This document shows positions 8,275 through 16,855 of a stretch of 64,000 nucleotides of DNA, in pieces. The notes under the pieces are model-generated. The model worked only from the letters and a program-made list of their open reading frames with translations, had not been told where the DNA came from and ran no database searches. The translations under genes were made by a program, and so were the position numbers. The stretch is from Leeuwenhoekiella blandensis MED217 (GTDB lineage: Bacteria; Bacteroidota; Bacteroidia; Flavobacteriales; Flavobacteriaceae). Position 1 is the first letter of the stretch, and each line of letters starts with the position of its first letter. The DNA is taken from assembly GCF_000152985.1 (NCBI RefSeq), contig NZ_CH672395.1, forward strand, positions 2,083,687 through 2,147,686. Direction: 5' to 3'.

Positions 8275-11148
8275 ATGAGAATACTTATACTAGTACTCGT
8301 CTTTAGCTCCTCGCTATGGGCACAGGGACCTTATGACATCACCAGGAATCAAAGTTATACCCAATTTACAGCCTTAAAAAAAGCAGGCAATCATAAGGAA
8401 GCTTTTAATGTTGGTTTTAAGTTGATCGATAGGTATTACACGAATACCGACCTCTATTTTGATGTGGGAATTAGTAGAGCAGCTTTGCCTCAAGAATCGC
8501 TTATTGGAGTAGAACTCATTCAGACGGCCTATGATATGGAACCGATTTATGATCGTCTGGCACAGTCGGCTATTGCGTATGCATTTTTTGCAAAAGATCT
8601 ACTTCGTGCAAAACAGTTGTTTTGGGAATACAGTTATTTCCCACATCCACCGGAAGATTTCAAAAGATCTGTGACCTATTTGGAAGGTGCACTTGACTAT
8701 TATAAAAAATCGTTCACTGCTTCCCAAGCGCAGCAGGCTCAAACTATGTTCGATGTTTATAAAACTGAGGCTTCTCAGAATATGTTGGTTTTTTGGGAAA
8801 AGTTTAATCCTATATACAGCGCTTCTTCAAAAGATATTATACAAAAAGGGCCAGAACATTATTTGAAGGTATTAGAACCGGTAAAACAGGAAATGAATGC
8901 CGGTAACTTTCCCGTAAGCTATTACAATGTAGCCTTAGAAACCCTTGCCATTCTTACATTTTGGAATAATTGGCAACAAGCTCATGTTTTAATTCCGGAG
9001 CTTAAACAACAATTTTTGAATCCACAAACTGCTCCGATGATGAAATTTAAACTCTATGATATCCTTTCAAAGATCAATGAGGTTAACAGAAATTATGAGG
9101 AGAATATTACACTTGCGGTCATCATGCGCAATGAGTTGCCCCAATTTACCTATTCCAATTCGACCTTAATGCTTGCATTAAACAATCAGCTGTTTTCTTT
9201 AGTCCAATTAGAGCGTTATAAAGAGGCGTTTACGCTGGCAAAAAGTGGCCAAAATTTTATAGACAAGGTGACAAATCCTGATGTAAAAATGAATGCCTAC
9301 TACAATGTATCTCGCGCATTAGCCTATGGTGGAGACAGAGAGAAAGGACTTCAATATGCTGAAGCTGGTGTCAATTATATGAAACAAAACGGCTATACAG
9401 AACATCCTCAGTTTGGTAAAACACTGCCTAGCAATCTTCAGACATTGAAATTTTATATGGATAAATCATCAGCAATTGAAACCAATATAAATTCAACAGA
9501 CATTATTGAGCTATATAATTATGGTTTGCAGTTGGGAATGAAGAAAGAATATGCTGAAGCAGTTCCTTTTTATGAAAAAGCTTTTAAACTTCAAAAGCCA
9601 AAGGTGGTCTCAGCAAAGGGAACACAACGTACAGCACAGCTTGATCTTTTTACTAAAATAGGCGGAAACTTGATCGCTTGCCTTTTTGAAAGTAATCAGA
9701 AGGAAAAAATCTTTGCTGTTATGGAGGAGTTAAAAGCAAACGGACTCCTCGCTACACAAAATCAAATGCCTCCATTAAGTCTTAGCGAAATACAGAGCGT
9801 TTTAGAGGCTGACGAAGCCTTGATCTATTATGTAGATGTGATGCGCGGTAATATCAATGAAGGCGTTTATATGGCTGCGGTGATTACGAAGAACGACATT
9901 AAGTATAGGTACATCAGTACCAATGGAGCATTAATGCGGGTTTATGTAGAGCGTAATGCAGAAATTGGAGCTATCGAGGAGGTTATGGCACGACGCGAAC
10001 TTCGTCAACCGGAATATACCGTATACCGAAATCAGGATGAAGCAGGGTTCAATCAATACAAGAAGGGGGAGTTTGTTCTTCTGGCAGAACTCTATCGCAA
10101 TTTCTTAAATCCTAACGAAGGCGGAGAAGTACGTGAAGAATATACTGATGCGGCCTATCGAGATTACATTGCCAATTCCTTTTATACCGATTTGTTCAGC
10201 CGAATAGAACCTTGGTTTAAAGACAAGAAGCGTATTTATATTGCGGCAGACGCAGTACTTCATTTTCTGCCTTTTGAAAGTTTTAAAAACGCTGAAGGGC
10301 GCTATCTCGTTGAAGATTATGAAATTGGCTATATTCCTGCCGGGAGTACGCTTGTCGCATTGCGCAAGCGGCCTAAAACCAATTATGAGAAGAATGTGCT
10401 AGCCTTTGGCGATGCCAAATATCAAAAGCGTGCAAATTCCGGGCGTCAACTAAAATCAGCGGCAGACATAAAACGTCTGGAACTCGATGTAGAAGCATCT
10501 TTACAGAAAAACGAACCTTTAGATTATGCGTTTGCAACCTTTTCTAGCGAAGCGATGAATTATCTGGAAGGAGCAAAAGCCGAAGTGCTTGCCATAAATG
10601 AATTGGTGCCAAAAACCGATTTGCGTCTGGATACTCAAATGACCGAAAACGAATTTAAAAAAATGAGTAGGGAAGGAGCATTACACCACTACCGAAGCAT
10701 TCATTTATCAAGTCACGCAGTGACACATCCGTTTGTTTTTAACTTGAGTGGGATCGCATTTTCGGTGTATTCTTATCCAAAAGATGGTGAGGATGGAATG
10801 CTCACGGTAAAAGAAATGGCTCAACTAGATATCAAAACCGATTTTATGTTTCTTAGTGCTTGTCAAACCGGTTTAGGAAAGTTAGTTCCGGGAGATGGAG
10901 TTCAAGGACTCAATCAGGCTATGTTAATGGCCGGAGCAAATTCAACCTTAACCACACTTTGGTCTGTAAATGATTATGGTACCAGTATTTACACAAAAAG
11001 TCTGTATTACAAGATCTTTCAAGAAAATAAAGACTACCTCACCGCCAGCACCGAAGTTAAACGCGAATTCATTAACGGAGTCTATAATAAATATGCAGAT
11101 CTGTCGAGTCCGCAATATTGGGCACCCTTTATCTACACCGGTAAGTAA
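8275..11148 (+). CDS. Secreted TPR-CHAT domain protein (caspase-like peptidase)
   Basis: A 957-aa protein: signal peptide MRILILVLVFSSSLWAQ (residues 1-17), a long helical-repeat region with TPR-like segments (about 20-500, including YNYGLQLGMKKEYAEAVPFY) and a C-terminal CHAT peptidase domain (about 650-957). The CHAT dyad is intact: His814 in HLSSHAVTHP and Cys863 in FLSACQTGLG, followed by GVQGLNQAMLMAGA and TTLWSVND. CHAT domains are clan CD proteases related to caspases and separase. Most studied examples are cytoplasmic, while this one is predicted to be exported to the periplasm. It sits between msrA and a secreted MORN-like gene that shares an upstream palindrome. Substrate unknown. 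Confidence 0.92.
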   Translation: MRILILVLVFSSSLWAQGPYDITRNQSYTQFTALKKAGNHKEAFNVGFKLIDRYYTNTDLYFDVGISRAALPQESLIGVELIQTAYDMEPIYDRLAQSAIAYAFFAKDLLRAKQLFWEYSYFPHPPEDFKRSVTYLEGALDYYKKSFTASQAQQAQTMFDVYKTEASQNMLVFWEKFNPIYSASSKDIIQKGPEHYLKVLEPVKQEMNAGNFPVSYYNVALETLAILTFWNNWQQAHVLIPELKQQFLNPQTAPMMKFKLYDILSKINEVNRNYEENITLAVIMRNELPQFTYSNSTLMLALNNQLFSLVQLERYKEAFTLAKSGQNFIDKVTNPDVKMNAYYNVSRALAYGGDREKGLQYAEAGVNYMKQNGYTEHPQFGKTLPSNLQTLKFYMDKSSAIETNINSTDIIELYNYGLQLGMKKEYAEAVPFYEKAFKLQKPKVVSAKGTQRTAQLDLFTKIGGNLIACLFESNQKEKIFAVMEELKANGLLATQNQMPPLSLSEIQSVLEADEALIYYVDVMRGNINEGVYMAAVITKNDIKYRYISTNGALMRVYVERNAEIGAIEEVMARRELRQPEYTVYRNQDEAGFNQYKKGEFVLLAELYRNFLNPNEGGEVREEYTDAAYRDYIANSFYTDLFSRIEPWFKDKKRIYIAADAVLHFLPFESFKNAEGRYLVEDYEIGYIPAGSTLVALRKRPKTNYEKNVLAFGDAKYQKRANSGRQLKSAADIKRLELDVEASLQKNEPLDYAFATFSSEAMNYLEGAKAEVLAINELVPKTDLRLDTQMTENEFKKMSREGALHHYRSIHLSSHAVTHPFVFNLSGIAFSVYSYPKDGEDGMLTVKEMAQLDIKTDFMFLSACQTGLGKLVPGDGVQGLNQAMLMAGANSTLTTLWSVNDYGTSIYTKSLYYKIFQENKDYLTASTEVKREFINGVYNKYADLSSPQYWAPFIYTGK

Positions 11149-11149
11149 A

Positions 11150-11237
11150 CTACCTCAAGGAAGGCCCAAGAGGCATTGATTGAAAATGAATATCGAGGCA
11201 AGCCTCGGAGTATTAAACCCTTTGGCGGCGCCAATAA
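11150..11237 (+). repeat. Dispersed intergenic repeat, copy 1
   Basis: Contains AACTACCTCAAGG near its start, GGCAAGCCTCGG, and the core TATTAAACCCTTTGGCGG then CGCCAATAA (11211-11237). The core recurs at 41627-41653 with one mismatch, on the minus strand at 46392-46419, and in diverged form at 12960-13000. The AACTACCTCAAGG part recurs on the minus strand near 26308-26322. Confidence 0.7.
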
Positions 11238-11254
11238 GGCAATTGCCGTATTGA
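11238..11254 (+). promoter_or_regulatory. Palindromic element shared with the CHAT gene
   Basis: GGCAATTGCC plus GTATTGA, matching 8210-8226 at 16 of 17 positions. It is about 80 bases before the MORN-like start, against about 50 before the CHAT start. GGCAATTGCC is a perfect 10-base palindrome. Candidate operator or part of a longer repeat. Confidence 0.4.
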
Positions 11255-11335
11255 ACAGTGAGGACAGAGTTTCTAGTTTTAAAACGTAAAAACTAAAGAA
11301 TCTCAACCTCGTTTACCGAGTAAAAAATCTCAATT

Positions 11336-12082
11336 ATGAAAACATTTATTCTAAGCAGTTTATTTTTTCTATGTACAGTAAGCTTTGCACAAGAAGCTCC
11401 TTGCACCAAAGGCGATTGTCAAAATGGCTATGGCTTTTATTACAACAAAGCAACCGGCGATGTGTATCACGGTTTCTATCAAAATGGGTTGTATAACGGA
11501 GTGGGCTACACCCAGAATAAAGCCAGTGATTATTATTATTCCAACTTTAAAGAGGGTAAACCGGACGGATTTACGGTGTATGATGAGGGAGAAGGACGAA
11601 CCTCAGGCCTGTTTGATAAAGGAATTAAAATAGGAGATCACATCAGAGAGGTGCGCTCCCCACAAGGATTTTCAAGAGAATTGATCAGCTACGATAAGGG
11701 GCAGGTGTTTAGTCGTAAAACCTTTACACCACAGGATATTGCAGATGCTACGTGTATTTCTGGAGATTGCATAGACGATTACGGGATCTATTTTCAGAAT
11801 AACACCATTATTTCAGGTAAGTTCGAAGGCGGAAGATTTACCTATGGTGAAATGATGCACATCGATACCAAAACTTCAGACTTTTTTATGCCACCGGTAG
11901 AGACCGAACAACAAACGCCATATTTCAAATTCAGTATCACAATGACCGACAATGGCGCAAACGAAGCGGCTTATATTTCGGTAGGTCCAAAAGCAAACGG
12001 GCAATACATTCTCGTAAATATGAAACAGAATAATTTTGTTGGAGCCTTGTTTAAAGACAATCAATTGGTGGAAAGGTATTAG
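11336..12082 (+). CDS. Secreted MORN-repeat-like protein
   Basis: A 248-aa protein with a signal peptide (MKTFILSSLFFLCTVSFAQ, residues 1-19). After it come MORN-like units: DVYHGFYQNGLYNGVGYTQ, DYYYSNFKEGKPDGFTVYD, then RTSGLFDKGIKIG and later IISGKFEGGRFTYGEMM. Two CxxGDCx(D/N)xYG motifs (CTKGDCQNGYG and CISGDCIDDYG) mark an internal duplication of two similar halves; the paired cysteines could form disulfides in the periplasm. MORN repeats usually bind membranes or give structure. The gene follows the secreted CHAT protein and shares its upstream element; function unknown. Confidence 0.78.
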   Translation: MKTFILSSLFFLCTVSFAQEAPCTKGDCQNGYGFYYNKATGDVYHGFYQNGLYNGVGYTQNKASDYYYSNFKEGKPDGFTVYDEGEGRTSGLFDKGIKIGDHIREVRSPQGFSRELISYDKGQVFSRKTFTPQDIADATCISGDCIDDYGIYFQNNTIISGKFEGGRFTYGEMMHIDTKTSDFFMPPVETEQQTPYFKFSITMTDNGANEAAYISVGPKANGQYILVNMKQNNFVGALFKDNQLVERY

Positions 12083-12110
12083 TTGGTAAAAACTCAAGAA
12101 TGCCGATTGG

Positions 12111-12148
12111 AAGGTTGAATGCTATTAAAATGTTCAACCTTTTTTTTG
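12111..12148 (+). terminator. Terminator after the MORN-like gene
   Basis: Stem AAGGTTGAA / TTCAACCTT with a 12-13 base loop, followed by a run of eight T, 30 bases past the stop at 12082. Confidence 0.85.
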
Positions 12149-12258
12149 TGTTCAAACCTATGCTTCCTAACAAAACATTAACGACAACCTTAAGAAAACC
12201 TTGGTAGTACAAAACCTTAGTTCTTGTTAACTTTAATGAAAACCAACTAAAGTTAACT

Positions 12259-12933
12259 ATGAGTTACACCGTAAAGATCAATGAAATTCACTTTATCAAC
12301 CACGATGTTTTGTACATCGAGACCCAAAAACCCGAAGGCTATAGCTTTAAACCGGGTCAGGCTACAGAAGTAGCGATCAATAAAGGTAAATGGAAAGAGG
12401 AGAAGCGGCCTTTTACGTTTACCAACCTTCCTGAAGAAGAAGTTTTGCAATTCACCATTAAAACCTATCCCGAGCATAACGGGGTGACTGAAAAATTGGG
12501 AACGCTCCAAAATGGTGACGAGTTGATCATTGGAGATTCCTGGGGCGCGATTTCTTATAAAGGAACCGGAGTTTTTATTGCCGGGGGAGCCGGGATCACA
12601 CCCTTTCTTGCAATCTTCAAACACTTAGAGCAAGAGGGGAAAGTAAACGGGAATAAATTGTTGTTTGCCAATAAAAAGGAAGAAGATATCATCTATGCAC
12701 CTGAACTCGAAGCACTTTTAGAAGAGAATTTTATCAATATTCTTTCTGATGAAAAAGACACGAACTATGCTACAGGGTACATAGATAAAGCTTTTTTAAA
12801 TAAACACATCAACACCACAACGCTTAAGAAATTCTACGTTTGCGGTCCGCCACCTATGATGGAATCTGTGATCAATGATTTAAAAAAAATGGGGATTACC
12901 GAAGAACGCATCATTCAAGAAGCTATGGAGTAA
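12259..12933 (+). CDS. FAD/NAD(P)H oxidoreductase, ferredoxin-NADP reductase fold
   Basis: A 224-aa flavoprotein reductase. The FAD-binding barrel contains PGQATEVAI and KRPFTFTNLP (RxYT/S-type flavin motif), the nucleotide domain has GVFIAGGAGITPFLAIFKHL, and the C-terminal part has FYVCGPPPMMESV. It has no [2Fe-2S] domain, so it is the stand-alone reductase module, moving electrons between NAD(P)H and an unknown acceptor such as a flavodoxin, ferredoxin or haem protein. Its gene stands alone with a terminator upstream, and an MDR oxidoreductase gene follows. Family secure, partner unknown. Confidence 0.88.
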   Translation: MSYTVKINEIHFINHDVLYIETQKPEGYSFKPGQATEVAINKGKWKEEKRPFTFTNLPEEEVLQFTIKTYPEHNGVTEKLGTLQNGDELIIGDSWGAISYKGTGVFIAGGAGITPFLAIFKHLEQEGKVNGNKLLFANKKEEDIIYAPELEALLEENFINILSDEKDTNYATGYIDKAFLNKHINTTTLKKFYVCGPPPMMESVINDLKKMGITEERIIQEAME

Positions 12934-12949
12934 TTTTACCTATATAAAT

Positions 12950-13000
12950 TGCCACTGGGCAAGCCTTAGCCTACTAAAGGCTTTGGCACGCCAATAACCA
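12950..13000 (+). repeat. Dispersed intergenic repeat, diverged copy
   Basis: GGGCAAGCCTTAG, then CTACTAAAGGCTTTGGCACG and CCAATAACC parallel the order GCAAGCCT..TATTAAACCCTTTGGC..CGCCAATAA of copy 1. Divergence is considerable, so membership is probable rather than certain. Confidence 0.45.
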
Positions 13001-13016
13001 AAAAAAATACAATTTG

Positions 13017-14030
13017 ATGAAAGCGATTGGATTTAAACAATCATTACCTATTACAAAAGAAGACAGCTTTATAGCCTTTGAAACAGAGGTTCCAAAGCCT
13101 GAAGGGCGTGATCTGCTCGTAAAAGTTCAAGCCAATTCGGTGAATCCTGTGGATTATAAAATACGTCAGAATGCTGTAAAAGATCAGGTTTTAGATACGC
13201 CTAAGATCATTGGTTGGGATGCGGTAGGCATCGTAGAAGCAGTAGGAGCGGAGGTCGCTCTTTTCAACGTGGGAGATGCGGTATTCTATGCAGGTGATTT
13301 AACGCGAAGCGGAAGCAACGCCGAATATCAATTGGTTGACGAACGTATCGTGGGAAGAAAGCCTAAGAATCTGAGCATCGCAGAAGCCGCAGCGATTCCT
13401 TTGACGGGATTGACGGCCTATGAAACCCTATTTGACCGCTTTAAATACAATCCGGCTACAGACAAAGGTAAAAGTTTACTCATTTTGGCCGGTGCCGGAG
13501 GTGTAGGTTCTATAGCAATTCAATTAGCAAAAAAACTAACCGACCTTACCGTGATCGCGACAGCATCACGTGAAGAAACACAAGACTGGTGTAAACAAAT
13601 GGGTGCCGATTATGTGGTTGATCATTACGAACTCAAAGACCAACTCGCAGCAGAAGGGTTTGAGCAGGTAGATTTTATTTTTGACTGTGTAGATCTTAAA
13701 AGCTACTGGGAAACTGCTGCCGAACTGATCAAACCCCAAGGGCATATCGTAAGCATTACAGGAAGCAGCGAACCCCTAAATTTGAATCTGCTCAAGAATA
13801 AGAGCGTTACCTTCTCTTGGGAATTGATGTACACCCGATCGATGCATCAAACTGAAGATATGCAACGACAACACGATATTTTAAATCATCTTGCGCAGCT
13901 CTTAGAAGATGGAACTTTACAGACCACGCTGACTACCACCTTTGAAGGCTTTAGCGTTGAGAACCTTAAAGAAGCACACAAGCTTCAGGAAAGCGGAAAA
14001 AGCATCGGCAAGAATGTGATCGTTTTCTAG
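13017..14030 (+). CDS. Zinc-type alcohol dehydrogenase-like / quinone oxidoreductase (MDR superfamily)
   Basis: A 337-aa NAD(P)H-dependent oxidoreductase. The N-terminal GroES-like domain includes VQANSVNPVDYKIRQ and GWDAVGIVEAVG; the Rossmann domain carries LLILAGAGGVGSIAIQLAKK, and IPLTGLTAYETLFDRF links them. The zinc-binding cysteines of true alcohol dehydrogenases are absent, so it belongs with zinc-independent quinone/enone reductases such as the ZADH1/YhdH-like group. ATG 13017 is preferred over the in-frame TTG at 13014. Physiological substrate cannot be told from sequence. Confidence 0.88.
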   Translation: MKAIGFKQSLPITKEDSFIAFETEVPKPEGRDLLVKVQANSVNPVDYKIRQNAVKDQVLDTPKIIGWDAVGIVEAVGAEVALFNVGDAVFYAGDLTRSGSNAEYQLVDERIVGRKPKNLSIAEAAAIPLTGLTAYETLFDRFKYNPATDKGKSLLILAGAGGVGSIAIQLAKKLTDLTVIATASREETQDWCKQMGADYVVDHYELKDQLAAEGFEQVDFIFDCVDLKSYWETAAELIKPQGHIVSITGSSEPLNLNLLKNKSVTFSWELMYTRSMHQTEDMQRQHDILNHLAQLLEDGTLQTTLTTTFEGFSVENLKEAHKLQESGKSIGKNVIVF

Positions 14031-14049
14031 ATTACGTTAGAATGAATTA

Positions 14050-14085
14050 TAAAAAAGCGCAGGAGACTCTCTTGCGCTTTTTCTA
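14050..14085. terminator. Bidirectional terminator
   Basis: Stem AAAAAGCGCAGGAGA / TCTCTTGCGCTTTTT between two convergent genes, with A-run on the left and T-run on the right, so it can serve both the MDR gene (+) and the DUF4494 gene (-). Confidence 0.85.
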
Positions 14086-14100
14086 TTTTGTGATGTGAAG

Positions 14101-14658
14101 TTACTCTGCTTCAGTCAAAGAATCTTCCAGCGCTAAAGCTTCATCTTCTGCATTATCGGCAGGAACCGATTCTTTTAAACGCATAAATTCCTCCAGACGT
14201 TCTGAGTTTTCTTCCTCCCCGGTAAAATACGGGAACACATCAACGATAGGAGACTCGGCAATAGACGGGATATTAAAATCGCCCATCGTGTCCTTCATCG
14301 CATGCATCGTATTCTCATAAGCCTCTTTGACATCATTGGCCTGAACAAGTAGATATTCATTGGTTTTGCGCTCTTTTCCACTTTCTTCATCAAAAGCGAT
14401 CAAAGAAATTTTAGCTTTAAACCAACGGTCTGCATTTTCAAAAGGATGGATCTCTGCATAATTGGCCACTTTAATGTTGGTGATCAAGATGCCTTCGCCA
14501 TCACTCAGGTATAATTGCATTTCTTCGGTAATGCGCTTTTCTGCTTCGGTATAAGAAACCGCATCTACCAGAAACGGTTCTGTTTTTAATTTTTTAGTTC
14601 CTGAAACTTCATCGAGTTTAGGATATTTCACTTTGCATTCGTACCAGATTACACTCAT
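14101..14658 (-). CDS. DUF4494 domain-containing protein
   Basis: A 185-aa soluble protein that begins MSVIWYECKVKYPKLDE and contains EPFLVDAVSYTEAEKRITEE, the hallmark of DUF4494, a family largely confined to Bacteroidota. No signal peptide or membrane helix; the C-terminus is strongly acidic. Function unknown. The gene is monocistronic, convergent with the MDR oxidoreductase. Confidence 0.85.
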   Translation of the reverse strand: MSVIWYECKVKYPKLDEVSGTKKLKTEPFLVDAVSYTEAEKRITEEMQLYLSDGEGILITNIKVANYAEIHPFENADRWFKAKISLIAFDEESGKERKTNEYLLVQANDVKEAYENTMHAMKDTMGDFNIPSIAESPIVDVFPYFTGEEENSERLEEFMRLKESVPADNAEDEALALEDSLTEAE

Positions 14659-14887
14659 AAATCAAATTTTTGGACGCCAAAAATAATTGTTTAGCAAGGT
14701 CAGACCCTTCTAAAATCCAGATAGATATTCACAATCTGAATGGCTTACGCATACCGCACTAATCCCGAGAAGGTTACAGGTTTTATCGCATGTTGTAGTT
14801 TTTGATCCAAGAAAATTGAGGTTTCAAAAAGCTCACGACACCCACAATCTATTGATCAGGTTATGGAGCAAGCCACATCGTAAATAC

Positions 14888-14895
14888 TAACTTTG
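14888..14895 (+). promoter_or_regulatory. Promoter -7 box of the DUF6642-like gene
   Basis: TAACTTTG is an exact TAnnTTTG match, the Bacteroidota -7 consensus, 25 bases before the ATG at 14921. A TTG -33 element is not clear, so the match rests on the -7 box. Confidence 0.55.
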
Positions 14896-14920
14896 CACAA
14901 ATTCCTATAAGACGCTAAAA

Positions 14921-15520
14921 ATGCTGGAAAAAAGAACGCAAGTACCCCAAAACTATGATCAGGATCCTGAAAAGTTCATCTATTGTTTAGAAGGGGTTGC
15001 AGATGTCGAGATCGACCAATTTACCGAAGTTCAAAAAAGTCTGGAAGAGTTGGCGCTTCAGTTTGGTGTGGCCAGTATTTATCAAACCTGCGATACGATT
15101 GAAGGTCTGGAGGAGAGCTTAAACACGCTGATTATGGACGATCATTATTTTAAGGAATATGAAATAATTTATCTCGTTATGACCGGCGAGGCCAACAGTA
15201 TTTCTCTAAACGGATATAACTACGATCTTCAGGAGATCGCAGAACTTTTTGAAGGAAAATTGAGAGGTAAAATCGTTCACTTTTCTAATGCCAAAGTCTT
15301 GGATCTAGACGAGGAAAAAGCCCAATATTTCTTAGATATTACCAATGCAAAAGCAGTTTCGGGTTATGGCCACGCTTTTAACGGATTAAGCAGTGCCAAC
15401 CTCGACAAAGTCTACTTCAACTTGTTTAACGAAGACGACGACCTCGTGAATGTCGTAGAGCTTCTGCACGAAAAACACTATAAAGCCTGTAAATACTTAG
15501 ACTTTAGAATGTATTATTAG
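14921..15520 (+). CDS. DUF6642-like protein of unknown function
   Basis: A 199-aa cytoplasmic protein. Early motif KFIYCLEGVADVEI is followed by SIYQTCDTIEGLEESLNTLI, IIYLVMTGEANSISLNGY and a C-terminal LLHEKHYKACKYLDFRMYY. It resembles DUF6642 proteins, whose alternating strands and helices recall a caspase or CHAT-like alpha/beta fold, but I see no His/Cys dyad that I could defend. No signal peptide. It has its own promoter and is followed by a long gene-free stretch. Confidence 0.6.
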   Translation: MLEKRTQVPQNYDQDPEKFIYCLEGVADVEIDQFTEVQKSLEELALQFGVASIYQTCDTIEGLEESLNTLIMDDHYFKEYEIIYLVMTGEANSISLNGYNYDLQEIAELFEGKLRGKIVHFSNAKVLDLDEEKAQYFLDITNAKAVSGYGHAFNGLSSANLDKVYFNLFNEDDDLVNVVELLHEKHYKACKYLDFRMYY

Positions 15521-16185
15521 TAGAAAAGCATCGGCCTGTTTTTGTCATGCTGAACTCGTTTCAGCATCGCAACCAAGCTTTTCAAAAGGCTTATACAGCA
15601 TCATTAATAATAGATGATTGAGTAATAGTTACTCCTTATGATGTTCATTCATTTTCTTTGCTTGAAATAATTCTACTAAAATCATTACATAGCACAACAG
15701 ATGCATTCCTCTCCCTGCGGTCGTCGGATGCAGAAAAGAAAAGACCCTTTTTAATCTGTATTTCTTATTGTTTGAAGAGGTCAGATTGAATATGCTCATA
15801 GTAAGCAGAATTAAAATAATCATTAAATTAAAGCACATTTCTTAGGTATTTTTCGCCTTAGGGCGAAAACCGCAAGAAGACTCCTAAATTTTCTCCAAGG
15901 CTTCAAAAATTTTTAACGAAGCCTTCTCACTATACTGAAGAAAAAGAACAGGAAACTCTTCGGGTATGAATATTTAATACAGAAAACCGTAAACTGAAAA
16001 CTAAAGACTGCTATTGCCAACTGTTACTGCTTACTGAATTAAAACCGGCCTACTTTTTACATCTGTAGCAAAACAAGTAAAACCTGCAGCGGTGGGTGCG
16101 GAGGATAGCCTAGCGCAGCCGTTTGCTATCCGCAGGATAAAGGATTTGCATAGTTTTCAAAGATGTAAAAATAAGCCTTGATTTT

Positions 16186-16205
16186 CCTGCCTGCCGGCAG
16201 GCAGG
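16186..16205. repeat. Perfect 20-base palindrome CCTGCCTGCCGGCAGGCAGG
   Basis: A perfect inverted repeat with the axis between 16195 and 16196 and no loop, much richer in GC than its surroundings. It lies just upstream of repeat copy A. Confidence 0.85.
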
Positions 16206-16226
16206 TTGGTTCTTTGGCATCAAGTC

Positions 16227-16378
16227 AAAAGAACAGAATACAAATAGAAGTTCAAGTTTAATTAAACTTTAGCAATGGCCTACCTTTTAGAACTGTAGTA
16301 AAACAAGCAACGCGCACTGCCAACTGTGACTGCCAACTGCTACTGCTAAAGCCAACTACAAACTAATCACTTCGTATT
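16227..16378 (+). repeat. Long intergenic repeat, copy A
   Basis: Begins near ATACAAATAGAAGTTCAAG, continues with GGCCTACCTTTTAGA, AAAACAAGCAACGCGCA, two 13-base units (CCAACTGTGACTG, CCAACTGCTACTG) and ends near CTTCGTATTTCC. The same order of blocks is found in copy B. Confidence 0.75.
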
Positions 16379-16612
16379 TCCTATTTTGTATCTCAATCCC
16401 TGTCATTTCTATTTATTCTCTTATCTAACATCTCAATTCTGGAATCTAAAGTCTCTTAGAACGTCAGCAGCGGCCTGTCAGAAGATTCTTGTTAAATTTG
16501 CAGTGAGCGTAGCGTAGCAGGCGGTTCTGTTTGAGGCCTGCGGCCGAGTTAAGCGCATGCAGCGAAGTGAACATGAAATTTAGAGAAGCTTCTGTAAGCC
16601 TAGACTTTTTTG

Positions 16613-16641
16613 TTTCTTTTTTGGGCGATGCAAAAAAGAAA
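16613..16641. repeat. Hairpin TTTCTTTTTTG / CAAAAAAGAAA
   Basis: An 11-base perfect stem with the 7-base loop GGCGATG, directly in front of repeat copy B. It would act as a hairpin in single strands; termination is possible but no gene upstream needs it. Confidence 0.7.
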
Positions 16642-16795
16642 AGGAATACAAATAGAAGTTCTAGTTTATTCAAAATCAGTACCTGCCTATCTTTTGATCT
16701 GAAATAAAACAAGTAACGCGCAAAGCCAACTGTGACTGCCAACTGCTACTGGCAACTGTGACTGGCGACTGCAAACTAATACCTTCGTATTTCAA
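16634..16795 (+). repeat. Long intergenic repeat, copy B
   Basis: Parallels copy A: ATACAAATAGAAGTTCTAG, TGCCTATCTTTTGATCTG, AAAACAAGTAACGCGCA, then four 13-base units from 16726 (CCAACTGTGACTG, CCAACTGCTACTG, GCAACTGTGACTG, GCGACTGCAAACT) and CTTCGTATTTCAAC. Copy B has two more 13-base units than copy A. Confidence 0.75.
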
Positions 16796-16809
16796 CTTTC
16801 GTATTTAAA

Positions 16810-16837
16810 TTAGTCTCCCGTCTAAAAGCTATCTTTA
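16810..16837 (+). promoter_or_regulatory. Candidate guaD promoter
   Basis: TTA (16810-16812), a 17-base spacer and TATCTTTA (16830-16837) approximate the TTG-N17-19-TAnnTTTG pattern, 18 bases before the ATG at 16856. Confidence 0.4.
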
Positions 16838-16855
16838 CCTAAAACAACACTAATA

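Larger units (their letters stand above)
15521..16855. other. Gene-free 1.3-kb repeat-rich stretch
   Basis: No ORF here looks like a gene. The stretch is filled with repeats: two copies of a roughly 150-base unit (16227-16378 and 16634-16795), a partial third copy (16046-16080), 13-base tandem units CCAACTGTGACTG, a 20-base perfect palindrome and a strong poly-T/poly-A hairpin. It looks like an island of degenerate, self-copied non-coding sequence. Confidence 0.6.

Noticed and set aside
8275-12082. CHAT and MORN genes as an anti-phage caspase system
   Set aside because: Both products carry signal peptides and no defence-type partner (gasdermin, reverse transcriptase, CRISPR effector) is nearby, so a cytoplasmic immune role is not supported.
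15629-15838. 69-codon minus-strand ORF with a hydrophobic start
   Set aside because: Lies in the gene-free island, has no recognisable motif and no promoter; probably chance.
16464-16742. 92-codon ORF on the minus strand in the repeat island
   Set aside because: It runs through the poly-T hairpin and 13-base tandem units of repeat copy B and has no protein-like composition; similar reading frames appear wherever the repeat is copied.
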